Assembly (NCBI GenBank): GCA_003450915.1
Contig: DMEM01000169.1
Span: forward strand, 1 to 8,446
Length of the DNA stretch: 8,446 nt
Source: Alphaproteobacteria bacterium
Lineage (GTDB): Bacteria > Pseudomonadota > Alphaproteobacteria > UBA1280 > UBA12223
Direction: 5' to 3'
Positions within the stretch are counted from its first letter, which is position 1; each line of letters begins with the position of its first letter. The position numbers were made by a program, and so were the translations under genes. The notes under the pieces are model-generated. The model was given only the letters and a program-made list of their open reading frames with translations. It was not told the origin of the DNA and did not search any database. This document shows positions 1 to 4,239 of this stretch, one piece after another.

Positions 1-182
1 AAGTTATTGAATGGGTAAAAACTAGAAAGAAAACAAAAGCAAGAGCTCTTCCTAATAAAACAATCAAACTTCAAAAACCTAGCAAAAAGAGCACTCTCTT
101 TGAAAATACTTCAGAGTCTGAAAAGAATATTATCCTAATGTTAAATAGAGGTAAAGGCTATGGTATTGCAAAATCAGCATAA
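1..182 (+). CDS. C-terminal end of an unknown phage protein (partial)
   Basis: An open frame enters from the left edge (first full codon at 3) and ends at TAA 180-182, giving 59 visible residues. The segment is very basic at first (VKTRKKTKAR, then repeated lysines) and ends in LNRGKGYGIAKSA. The frame has no stops and coding-like composition, and its last 23 bases overlap the start of the next gene, which is usual in a tightly packed phage operon. I recognise no family from this tail. The lysine-rich stretch could contact nucleic acid, but that is only inference. The start codon and most of the protein lie outside the window. Confidence 0.55.
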   Translation, partial: VIEWVKTRKKTKARALPNKTIKLQKPSKKSTLFENTSESEKNIILMLNRGKGYGIAKSA

Positions 183-654
183 ATCACAATTGCAACCTGA
201 CCTATTCAATGGAGAGTTAGAAAGCCTTGATGAAGATTTATTAGATAAGAAAATATCAAAGATAAAACTTAACTATTCGACTCTTCTTATTGTATCTCCC
301 TGCTCAGGTGATGAGTTTCTAGATATTTGGGCTATTTTCTACAGAAAAATGATTGGCGAGCTTCTTATAGATTTAGACAAGCACAAAAAGGAAGCAACGC
401 ACTTTCTTACTAACTGGAGATTCCAAAAAGACCGCAATTTAATCTGTCTTTTTGCTCAAATACATCATGAAAACCTAGATATCTGGACAGAACAAATATT
501 GGACGGAGCTGCGTGCTTTGATAAAAGAATTCTTGATGACAAGCTTAAAGCACTTGCAGGAATTAAAAAGAATGCTCCTCCTGTAGATACAGACATTATC
601 GAAGACTGGAAACAAGAAGAAATTAATAAAAACCAATTATCTTTTGATTGGTAA
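160..654 (+). CDS. Hypothetical phage early protein with a clamp-binding-like motif
   Basis: This is a 164-residue soluble, acidic protein that I cannot assign to a family. The ATG at 160 has an AGAGG ribosome binding site at 147-151, eight bases upstream, and lies inside the previous gene, so the two are probably translationally coupled. Near the N-terminus residues 12-16 read QPDLF, close to the QLxLF pentapeptide by which many DNA replication and repair proteins bind the bacterial sliding clamp. The C-terminus ends QLSFDW, a weaker echo of the same pattern. The centre is predicted mostly helical and contains several tryptophans. It sits just upstream of the replication initiator, so a role in replication or recombination is plausible by position only. 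No catalytic motif is evident. Confidence 0.75.
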   Translation: MVLQNQHKSQLQPDLFNGELESLDEDLLDKKISKIKLNYSTLLIVSPCSGDEFLDIWAIFYRKMIGELLIDLDKHKKEATHFLTNWRFQKDRNLICLFAQIHHENLDIWTEQILDGAACFDKRILDDKLKALAGIKKNAPPVDTDIIEDWKQEEINKNQLSFDW

Positions 655-677
655 ATAATAAAAAAGGAATAATAACA

Positions 678-1064
678 ATGTGTGGGTATATTAAATTACA
701 TCGTCAAATACTAGAATGGGGAAGATTTGAAGATCACAATACTTTTCGTGTATTTATCTATTTATTATTAAAAGCAAGTAGTACAAATAGAGTTTTTGAT
801 GAAAAGCCTTTAAAAAAGGGCCAGCTAATTACATCTAGAAAATCATTATCAGAAAAACTAGGATTATCAGAAAAAGAAGTTAGAACTTGTATAACAAAAC
901 TGAAGAGAACTGGAGAAATCGATACGATTGGTAAGAGTAAATACACTATTATAACCATAAAAAAATGGTCTAAATATCAAGGTAGTCAAGCAGTAGCAGA
1001 ATCAAAAGGGCCAACAAAGGGCCAACAAGAGGCCAGCAGAAGGCCAACAAAGGGCCACAGTTAA
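678..1064 (+). CDS. Phage replication initiator, N-terminal winged-helix part (frame broken)
   Basis: This 128-residue product matches the N-terminal part of phage replisome-organiser or O-like initiators. It opens with GYIKLHRQILEW, followed by a helical segment and a winged helix-turn-helix at about residues 53-81 (SRKSLSEKLGLSEKEVRT, then a wing of the form kLkrtGeI). Such domains bind origin DNA and recruit the host helicase or its loader. The start at 678 is preferred over an in-frame ATG at 648, because AAGGAA at 664-669 is well spaced and the homologous block begins there. The frame stops at 1062-1064 inside an 11-bp tandem repeat. The expected C-terminal domain lies just downstream in the +1 frame (997-1476), so the gene is probably one initiator split by a repeat copy-number change. 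It could instead be two separate polypeptides. Confidence 0.8.
   Translation: MCGYIKLHRQILEWGRFEDHNTFRVFIYLLLKASSTNRVFDEKPLKKGQLITSRKSLSEKLGLSEKEVRTCITKLKRTGEIDTIGKSKYTIITIKKWSKYQGSQAVAESKGPTKGQQEASRRPTKGHS
1008..1062 (+). repeat. 11-bp tandem repeat inside the replication initiator gene, candidate origin iterons
   Basis: Four full tandem units of 11 bp start at 1008, 1019, 1030 and 1041, with consensus RGGCCAACAAA. A partial fifth unit (GGGCCA) starts at 1052. The period is close to one DNA helical turn, so the units present the same face, as iterons do. They lie between the coding regions for the DNA-binding domain and the C-terminal domain, as the lambda origin iterons do inside gene O. 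Because 11 is not a multiple of three, each unit gained or lost shifts the reading frame. Binding by the initiator has not been shown and is inferred from position. Confidence 0.85.
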
Positions 1065-1134
1065 AGAATGTGAGAATGAAGAATTAATAAAAAATAATAA
1101 TAACTTTTCTGAAAATTCTATTTCTTCAAGTGAT
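1063..1134 (+). other. AT-rich segment beside the 11-bp repeats, candidate DNA unwinding element
   Basis: About 70 bases right after the repeats are strongly AT-rich, with an A/T-only run around 1083-1102 (taataaaaaataataataa). In lambda-type origins an AT-rich stretch sits next to the iterons and melts first. The segment is also open in the frame of the downstream C-terminal ORF and encodes an Asn/Ser/Glu-rich linker, so it probably does double duty as coding sequence. The origin role is inference from layout. Confidence 0.4.
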
Positions 1135-1476
1135 ATGAAATTTGAACTAGATACTTTTGGTCAAATTATAGTTCCAAATGATTTCTATAACTTCGCTAAG
1201 ACTCAATATTCTCTAAATTCAACACAAATTCAAGAAGAGTTTAACAAGTGCCTAAGACATCACAAAATGAAAGGTATTCAAATTCTAGACTGGCATACAG
1301 CCTGGACACAATGGTTAAGCAGCCCCTACTGTAAAGCAGTAAATGAAAGTAAACAACAAAACTTTTCAAAACCAACGAATGCAAAACCAGGTGTAATTGA
1401 TGCAATGAAAGAAGTTGATTGCTTAATTGAAGAATCAGGCCTTGCAGATGAACGCCCTGCTTCAAAATACCTATAG
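1135..1476 (+). CDS. Phage replication initiator, C-terminal domain (second frame)
   Basis: The 113 residues from the ATG at 1135 contain a pattern seen at the C-terminus of phage replication proteins: IVPNDFYNFAK, then an EEF helix, then GIQILDWHTAWTQWL. This is a small helical domain that in such proteins interacts with the helicase loader or helicase. The frame is open back to 997, and the stretch before 1135 reads as a plausible linker (KGQQRANKRPAEGQQRATVK, then Asn/Glu-rich). The ATG at 1135 has no convincing ribosome binding site. Both facts suggest this is the rest of the initiator that begins at 678, now in the +1 frame. One extra 11-bp unit, or two fewer, would join the two parts. 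If translated alone it would be a free C-terminal domain. Confidence 0.7.
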   Translation: MKFELDTFGQIIVPNDFYNFAKTQYSLNSTQIQEEFNKCLRHHKMKGIQILDWHTAWTQWLSSPYCKAVNESKQQNFSKPTNAKPGVIDAMKEVDCLIEESGLADERPASKYL

Positions 1477-1488
1477 GAGAACTCAATA

Positions 1489-2136
1489 ATGAATCAATTA
1501 GCAACAATCACAAAAGTAAGCTTACTTCCTGCTGTAGTTAAAGAACAACTAAACTCAACAGGCATTATTCAAACTGTAAAATCTGAAGGCAGCATAGCTT
1601 TAATCGATGATGCAATTCTTGAACTTCAAGAGCCATTAGCAACCGCTGCAACAGCTTCAGAAATTCAAAAAGCCATTAGAAATATTTTTATTTTACTAAA
1701 TTCTTCTAAAGGAAATAAAGAAGATATTTCTATAGAAATTAAGGCATATATCAAATATCTACAGGGCCAACCATTATGGGCAATTGAAAAGGCTGTTGAT
1801 ATCGTTTGCAAAAAAGAAACTTTTAGAAGTTTTGCCAAATTCTTTCAAGAAGTTGAAAAACAAACTGATCCTTATGTAAGGCAAATTCGACGTTTAGCAG
1901 CCATTAAAGAACAAAGCGAAGAAGAAATCGCTAAAGAAAAGGCTCTAAAAGAAGCAATGGATAACTGTCCTGATCTATTTGAAGCACTAGACGATTATCA
2001 AAAAGAACACAATAGCTCTTTTGCAAGGATAGCTCTTAAACAAATAAAAGAGCATGAAGAAAGAAAACAAGCAGCTAAAAAATATGAGGACTGCAACGAG
2101 CTAGGCAAAAACTTTTTAAATAAACGTAACTTATAA
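1489..2136 (+). CDS. Hypothetical phage protein in the helicase-loader position
   Basis: This is a 215-residue protein started by ATG at 1489 behind a strong AGGAGA site (1475-1480). I cannot name a family with confidence. The middle (about 84-128) reads as a helical unit with AYIKYLQGQPLWAIEKAVDIV followed by FRSFAKFFQEVEKQ, a pattern common in phage replication-region proteins: a helix pair, a 'P..AIE.A' turn, then an aromatic 'F..F..E' segment. From about 130 the protein is highly charged and likely forms a long helix or coiled coil (RQIRRLAAIKEQSEEEIAKEK). It lacks Walker motifs, so it is not a DnaC-type ATPase. Its place right after the initiator is where lambda carries its helicase loader P. 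That role is only positional inference. Confidence 0.8.
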   Translation: MNQLATITKVSLLPAVVKEQLNSTGIIQTVKSEGSIALIDDAILELQEPLATAATASEIQKAIRNIFILLNSSKGNKEDISIEIKAYIKYLQGQPLWAIEKAVDIVCKKETFRSFAKFFQEVEKQTDPYVRQIRRLAAIKEQSEEEIAKEKALKEAMDNCPDLFEALDDYQKEHNSSFARIALKQIKEHEERKQAAKKYEDCNELGKNFLNKRNL

Positions 2137-2151
2137 AAACAAGGAGAACCA

Positions 2152-2379
2152 ATGATAATACAAGACATTATAACGATAGTTTCAAGAGTTTTAGAGATTG
2201 GTCCTAATACTATTGATAAAAACACTAATATTTTAGAGTTTGGAGATTCGCTTTCTCAAGTTGAAATAATTATAGAACTAGAAAAGCATTTTAAAATTGA
2301 AATACCAGATTCTGAAATAGAAAAACTAACAACAATAAACAAAATTTATAAATATATAAAAGGAACAATAAAAAAATGA
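2152..2379 (+). CDS. Phage-encoded acyl carrier protein
   Basis: The 75-residue product has the size and layout of an acyl carrier protein: an N-terminal helix, a loop with NTNILEFGDSL, the recognition helix SQVEIIIELEKHF, then the typical KIEIPDSEIEKLTTINKIYKYI. Ser33 in the Asp-Ser-Leu motif is the residue to which a host phosphopantetheinyl transferase would attach the 4'-phosphopantetheine arm that carries acyl groups. The ribosome binding site AAGGAGA (2141-2147) is strong. The stop overlaps the next start as ATGA at 2376-2379, so the gene is translated within the replication operon. No ketosynthase, acyltransferase or other partner enzyme is in the window, so it probably works with host lipid enzymes or in a protein complex. 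The family call is secure, the job in the phage is unknown. Confidence 0.9.
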   Translation: MIIQDIITIVSRVLEIGPNTIDKNTNILEFGDSLSQVEIIIELEKHFKIEIPDSEIEKLTTINKIYKYIKGTIKK

Positions 2380-3149
2380 AATTTAATATTAACTATGAAA
2401 ATGCTTTAAAATTACAAAAAAGAATCTCAAAGAAAAAGCATCATATGACTGAGGTAACCGATATTACCATTAGAGTAAGAGAAGATAGTCGAACAGACCT
2501 TTTTGCTACAAATGGCCAAATTATGGGTGCTTATTTTACCAATGAAAATATAGATCAACAAGAAATGGACCTTCCTATCTACTCAGAAGAAAAAGTTTTC
2601 ACTGTAGATTTAAGACCTTTAGATAAAATTAAAAAGATGATTACTGGTAGCGAATACGTATCTTGTGAGCTTAAAGAAAATATGTTGAGAGTTAAATTAA
2701 ACAACTTTGGCGAAGAGATTAAAGTTAGAACTGATGACAATAACATTTTCGATAAGTTCTTAGATATTCTAGATTATGACAACTACACAAGTGACTTTAC
2801 AGGAGAAACAATCATCAATACAGAGCTATTAGATAAAGTTGCTTTTGGAGAAAGTGTAAGACTTCAAAGATCTATCGATGATAATCAACGATTCTTAGTT
2901 ACAGATACAGATTATAACTACAGAGGTGTTATTTTAGGTCAATCAGTTATTGCAGATGAAGAGCCTGAAGAAACACAAGACGAGGAACTTCCTTTCGATG
3001 ATAGTTTACAAGGTCAAGCTGATAGAATTAAATTAAAAAACATACAGAAAGGCAATTATACTTCTGAAAATCTAAAAGATCTAAATAAAATTGCTGAAAA
3101 TTTAGCAAATGACCCATATATCAAAAAAACAACAAGCTATAAAAGCTAA
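2376..3149 (+). CDS. Possible sliding-clamp (DnaN)-like phage protein, 3' end frameshifted
   Basis: This 257-residue protein resembles parts of DNA polymerase III beta subunits. It has an N-terminal alpha/beta segment, DLFATNGQIMGAYF (about 41-54) like the 'vaTDG.rl' strand of clamps, and NYRGVILGQ (181-189) like the late 'GVIMP' segment. It is shorter than the usual clamp of about 366 residues, so the call is tentative. An acidic stretch EELPFDDS lies at about 203-210. Translation is coupled to the acyl carrier protein gene by an ATGA overlap. At 3123-3129 a run of seven A is followed by a +1-frame continuation, open to 3216, that extends the C-terminus naturally. The last nine or so residues here may therefore be out of the ancestral frame. 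Confidence 0.5.
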   Translation: MKFNINYENALKLQKRISKKKHHMTEVTDITIRVREDSRTDLFATNGQIMGAYFTNENIDQQEMDLPIYSEEKVFTVDLRPLDKIKKMITGSEYVSCELKENMLRVKLNNFGEEIKVRTDDNNIFDKFLDILDYDNYTSDFTGETIINTELLDKVAFGESVRLQRSIDDNQRFLVTDTDYNYRGVILGQSVIADEEPEETQDEELPFDDSLQGQADRIKLKNIQKGNYTSENLKDLNKIAENLANDPYIKKTTSYKS

Positions 3150-3216
3150 AGCAATTGCCGATGATCCTGACGTTAAGTCTGTTGAAACAACTGTAACAGT
3201 CGTTAGAGGAGCTTAA
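3109..3216 (+). pseudogene. Displaced 3' end of the clamp-like gene (+1 frame)
   Basis: After the A7 run at 3123-3129 the +1 frame reads QQAIKAKAIADDPDVKSV and on to TAA at 3214-3216. The run of AxADDPDVK echoes the preceding in-frame AENLANDPYIKK, as if both belong to one C-terminal region. Deleting one A would fuse them into a protein of roughly 280 residues. The frame also has its own ATG at 3109 (35 residues), but no ribosome binding site, so a separate gene is less likely. A real frameshift, a homopolymer sequencing error or transcript slippage cannot be told apart here. Confidence 0.5.
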
Positions 3217-3217
3217 A

Positions 3218-3304
3218 ATGAGTAGTAAACCAGACTGGACGATAATAGCTTACTTTGCAATGGTTACTATTATCTACTGCACAATGCTAATAGTTACAAA
3301 TTAA
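3218..3304 (+). CDS. Small single-pass membrane peptide
   Basis: This is a 28-residue ORF with a very good ribosome binding site, AGAGGAG at 3205-3211, six bases before ATG 3218. The product is MSSKPDW followed by an almost uninterrupted hydrophobic helix (TIIAYFAMVTIIYCTMLIVT) and one Asn. It would insert once in the inner membrane. It lies between the clamp-like gene and the YopX gene with short gaps, so it belongs to the same operon. I do not recognise a family; small membrane peptides of unknown role are frequent in phage early regions. Confidence 0.6.
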   Translation: MSSKPDWTIIAYFAMVTIIYCTMLIVTN

Positions 3305-3322
3305 AAACAAGGAACAATAAAA

Positions 3323-3778
3323 ATGAACGATAGATTTAAGTTTAAAGTATTGGATACAAAAACAAATGAGATAGTAGTACCTAGGGAAGAAATCGAAGAG
3401 AGATTTGTTTTAACGTGGGATGGCAGTATTGTTGTAAGATATTATAACCCTGACATTAGATTAATAAGAATGCCTCACTATAAGCCTTTATTTTGTACAG
3501 GATTGAAGGATAAAAACGGCAATCTTATTTATGAGAATGATATTGTAGAGTTTAAAATGAACCCACCACGTAGCTCAACAGACAGTAATAAGATAATTAA
3601 ACGACAAGGTGTTGTTAAAAATAGATATTCATCCTGGGGTGTTGAAACACCAAGTTCATTTGAGCGATTTGAATATCTACTGCCATACGACTGTCTATTT
3701 GATATAAAAGTTATAGGAAATATTCATGAAAACTCTGAAATTAGAAAACAAGTTTTAAATATAGCAGAAAGGCGATAA
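3323..3778 (+). CDS. YopX-family phage protein
   Basis: This 151-residue protein has the hallmark YopX segments: an N-terminal part describing a strand-rich domain with TWDGSIVV, then FCTGLKDKNGNLIYENDIVEF (57-77), then a strand-rich half with QGVV and W105, and the closing KVIGNIHEN (129-137). YopX proteins are widespread in phages and prophages and have no firmly known function. AAGGAAC upstream of ATG 3323 serves as ribosome binding site. Family members often end shortly after 'IGNIxENxEL'. Here about ten further residues (RKQVLNIAER) follow and resemble the helix before the 'KGDKIYIEG' strand of single-strand binding proteins, so the 3' end may have been changed by a deletion fusing it to the neighbouring ssb remnant. 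Confidence 0.85.
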   Translation: MNDRFKFKVLDTKTNEIVVPREEIEERFVLTWDGSIVVRYYNPDIRLIRMPHYKPLFCTGLKDKNGNLIYENDIVEFKMNPPRSSTDSNKIIKRQGVVKNRYSSWGVETPSSFERFEYLLPYDCLFDIKVIGNIHENSEIRKQVLNIAERR

Positions 3779-3876
3779 GATCTATATTGAAGGCAAACTA
3801 CAAACTCGCCAATGGACTAAAGAAGGCCAAGAAAGCTACACAAGAGCCTCCGTCTGATGATAACATACCATTCTAA
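3771..3876 (+). pseudogene. ssb: Remnant of a single-stranded DNA-binding protein gene (ssb)
   Basis: From 3771 the frame reads GDKIYIEGKLQTRQWTKEGQ, then ESYTR and a stop at 3855-3857. This is the classic SSB strand pair (KVYIEGxLxTRxW, then GqdrYTT). Directly after, in the +1 frame, 3841-3876 encodes QEPPSDDNIPF and a stop, the acidic C-terminal SSB tail that binds partner proteins. The N-terminal half of the OB fold is missing, and the stretch between the YTT strand and the tail has been deleted. It cannot make a working SSB. The fragment overlaps the end of the YopX gene, so a deletion probably joined the two. Confidence in SSB origin is high because two separate hallmarks occur in the right order. 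Confidence 0.85.
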
Positions 3877-3882
3877 ATAGAA

Positions 3883-3907
3883 AAAGGTAGCTAAAAAAGC
3901 TACCTTT
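3883..3907 (+). terminator. Rho-independent terminator after the replication operon
   Basis: A perfect 10-bp inverted repeat, AAAGGTAGCT (3883-3892) and AGCTACCTTT (3898-3907), has an AAAAA loop and ends in a short T run. It lies seven bases after the ssb remnant's stop. The T tract is short and then turns to ATA, so termination may be partial, and the symmetric A and T flanks would let it act in both directions. Confidence 0.65.
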
Positions 3908-3918
3908 ATAAATAACGG

Positions 3919-3995
3919 AACCCAAGGACTGTGGCGACTAATGTTAGACTTTTCAAATGCGGCTAAACGCTTGCCAGTGAGTTTTCCCTCGGGTT
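3919..3995 (+). ncRNA. AbiF-associated structured RNA, copy 1 (77-bp repeat)
   Basis: This 77-bp segment is identical to 4129-4205. It begins AACCC and ends GGGTT, which pair. Inside, 3925-3927 pairs with 3987-3989, 3928-3930 with 3976-3978, and 3933-3935 with 3973-3975. A small hairpin GCG/CGC (3959-3961 with 3968-3970) carries a loop whose CTAA (3963-3966) can pair with TTAG at 3944-3947, a possible pseudoknot. Perfect conservation without an ORF, and position upstream of an Abi_2/HEPN gene, argue for a functional RNA. TATAAA at 3907-3912 ends seven bases before the first base, as in copy 2, so it may be a -10 element. The strand is taken from the toxin gene's orientation. Confidence 0.7.
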
Positions 3996-4009
3996 AATAC
4001 TAAATTTAA

Positions 4010-4039
4010 TATAATGTATACACCTTACACTTGTCAAGT
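4010..4039. promoter_or_regulatory. Possible operator palindromes and a second -10 element between the RNA copies
   Basis: A TATAAT at 4010-4015 overlaps the perfect 8-bp palindrome TGTATACA (4015-4022), and seven bases on lies the 11-bp inverted repeat ACTTGTCAAGT (4029-4039). Such symmetric sites next to a promoter can be repressor operators. No good -35 is seen for this TATAAT, and no repressor gene is in the window. In AT-rich DNA short palindromes can arise by chance. Confidence 0.25.
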
Positions 4040-4057
4040 AAAAAAATAACACCTAGT

Positions 4058-4087
4058 TTGTCCTCTTTTATATTTTACAACTATAAT
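4058..4087 (+). promoter_or_regulatory. Sigma70-like promoter for RNA copy 2 and the AbiF-like gene
   Basis: TTGTCC (4058-4063) and a perfect TATAAT (4082-4087) are separated by 18 bp. Transcription would begin near 4094 and cross RNA copy 2 before the toxin gene, which would place both on one transcript. It is the best promoter match I see in the 3.8-4.25 kb region. A second TATAAA (4117-4122), seven bases before copy 2, could start the RNA exactly at its first base but has only a poor -35. Confidence 0.55.
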
Positions 4088-4128
4088 GTTGCATTTTTAT
4101 CTAAAATAATTAATAATATAAAAAACAA

Positions 4129-4205
4129 AACCCAAGGACTGTGGCGACTAATGTTAGACTTTTCAAATGCGGCTAAACGCTTGCCAGTGAGTTTTCCCTC
4201 GGGTT
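4129..4205 (+). ncRNA. AbiF-associated structured RNA, copy 2 (77-bp repeat)
   Basis: This is the second perfect copy of the 77-bp element, ending 34 bp before the toxin's TTG start. The foldback is as in copy 1: outer stem AACCC/GGGTT, inner stems, a GCG/CGC hairpin and a possible loop pseudoknot. Conserved structured RNAs upstream of abi genes (the abiF RNA motif) have been described, as I recall, and AbiF-type HEPN proteins have been linked to RNA antitoxins. By that analogy this RNA would bind and restrain, or guide, the protein made from the same locus. I cannot check the covariance model match here. A 63-codon TTG-started frame crosses this copy but has no support as a gene. Confidence 0.75.
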
Positions 4206-4223
4206 GTACTAATTATTTATAAC

Positions 4224-4230
4224 AAGGAAC
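4224..4230 (+). promoter_or_regulatory. Ribosome binding site that supports the TTG start at 4240
   Basis: AAGGAAC lies nine bases before TTG 4240 and has the same form and similar spacing as the AAGGAAC upstream of the YopX gene (ATG 3323) and of the clamp-like gene. The next in-frame ATG (4294) would remove the conserved N-terminal 'LLS.EKM' block and lacks such a site. Confidence 0.6.
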
Positions 4231-4239
4231 AAAAAAGTT

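Noticed and set aside
648..677. ATG at 648 as start of the initiator
   Set aside because: It overlaps the end of the previous gene without a ribosome binding site. ATG 678 has AAGGAA and matches the conserved N-terminus.
758..958. Minus-strand frame opposite the initiator
   Set aside because: It is antisense to a gene with clear domain similarity and has no start signal.
1008..1062. Programmed ribosomal frameshift joining the two initiator parts
   Set aside because: The required shift is +1 (or -2), with no slippery heptamer or RF2-like stop context. A copy-number change of the 11-bp repeat explains it more simply, though this is not disproved.
1241..1507. Minus-strand frame opposite the initiator C-terminal domain
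   Set aside because: Leu/Ser-rich shadow of a coding strand, with no ribosome binding site.
1998..2225. Minus-strand frame spanning the 1489-2136 gene and the ACP gene
   Set aside because: It crosses the strong ribosome binding site and start of the acyl carrier protein gene; a shadow frame.
3919..3995. tRNA-like gene, because of length 77 and paired ends
   Set aside because: It has no T-loop (GTTCRA) or anticodon-arm pattern, and the stems do not fit a cloverleaf.
3919..4205. 77-bp direct repeats as a CRISPR array or as attL/attR sites
   Set aside because: There are only two copies, of a length and fold untypical of CRISPR repeats, and no spacers or cas genes. They flank only 133 bp with no integrase or cargo, so they are not attachment sites of the prophage.
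4031..4222. 63-codon plus-strand frame crossing RNA copy 2
   Set aside because: TTG start, no ribosome binding site, low-complexity content, and it runs through the perfectly conserved RNA repeat. The same repeat at copy 1 is not read in a matching gene.
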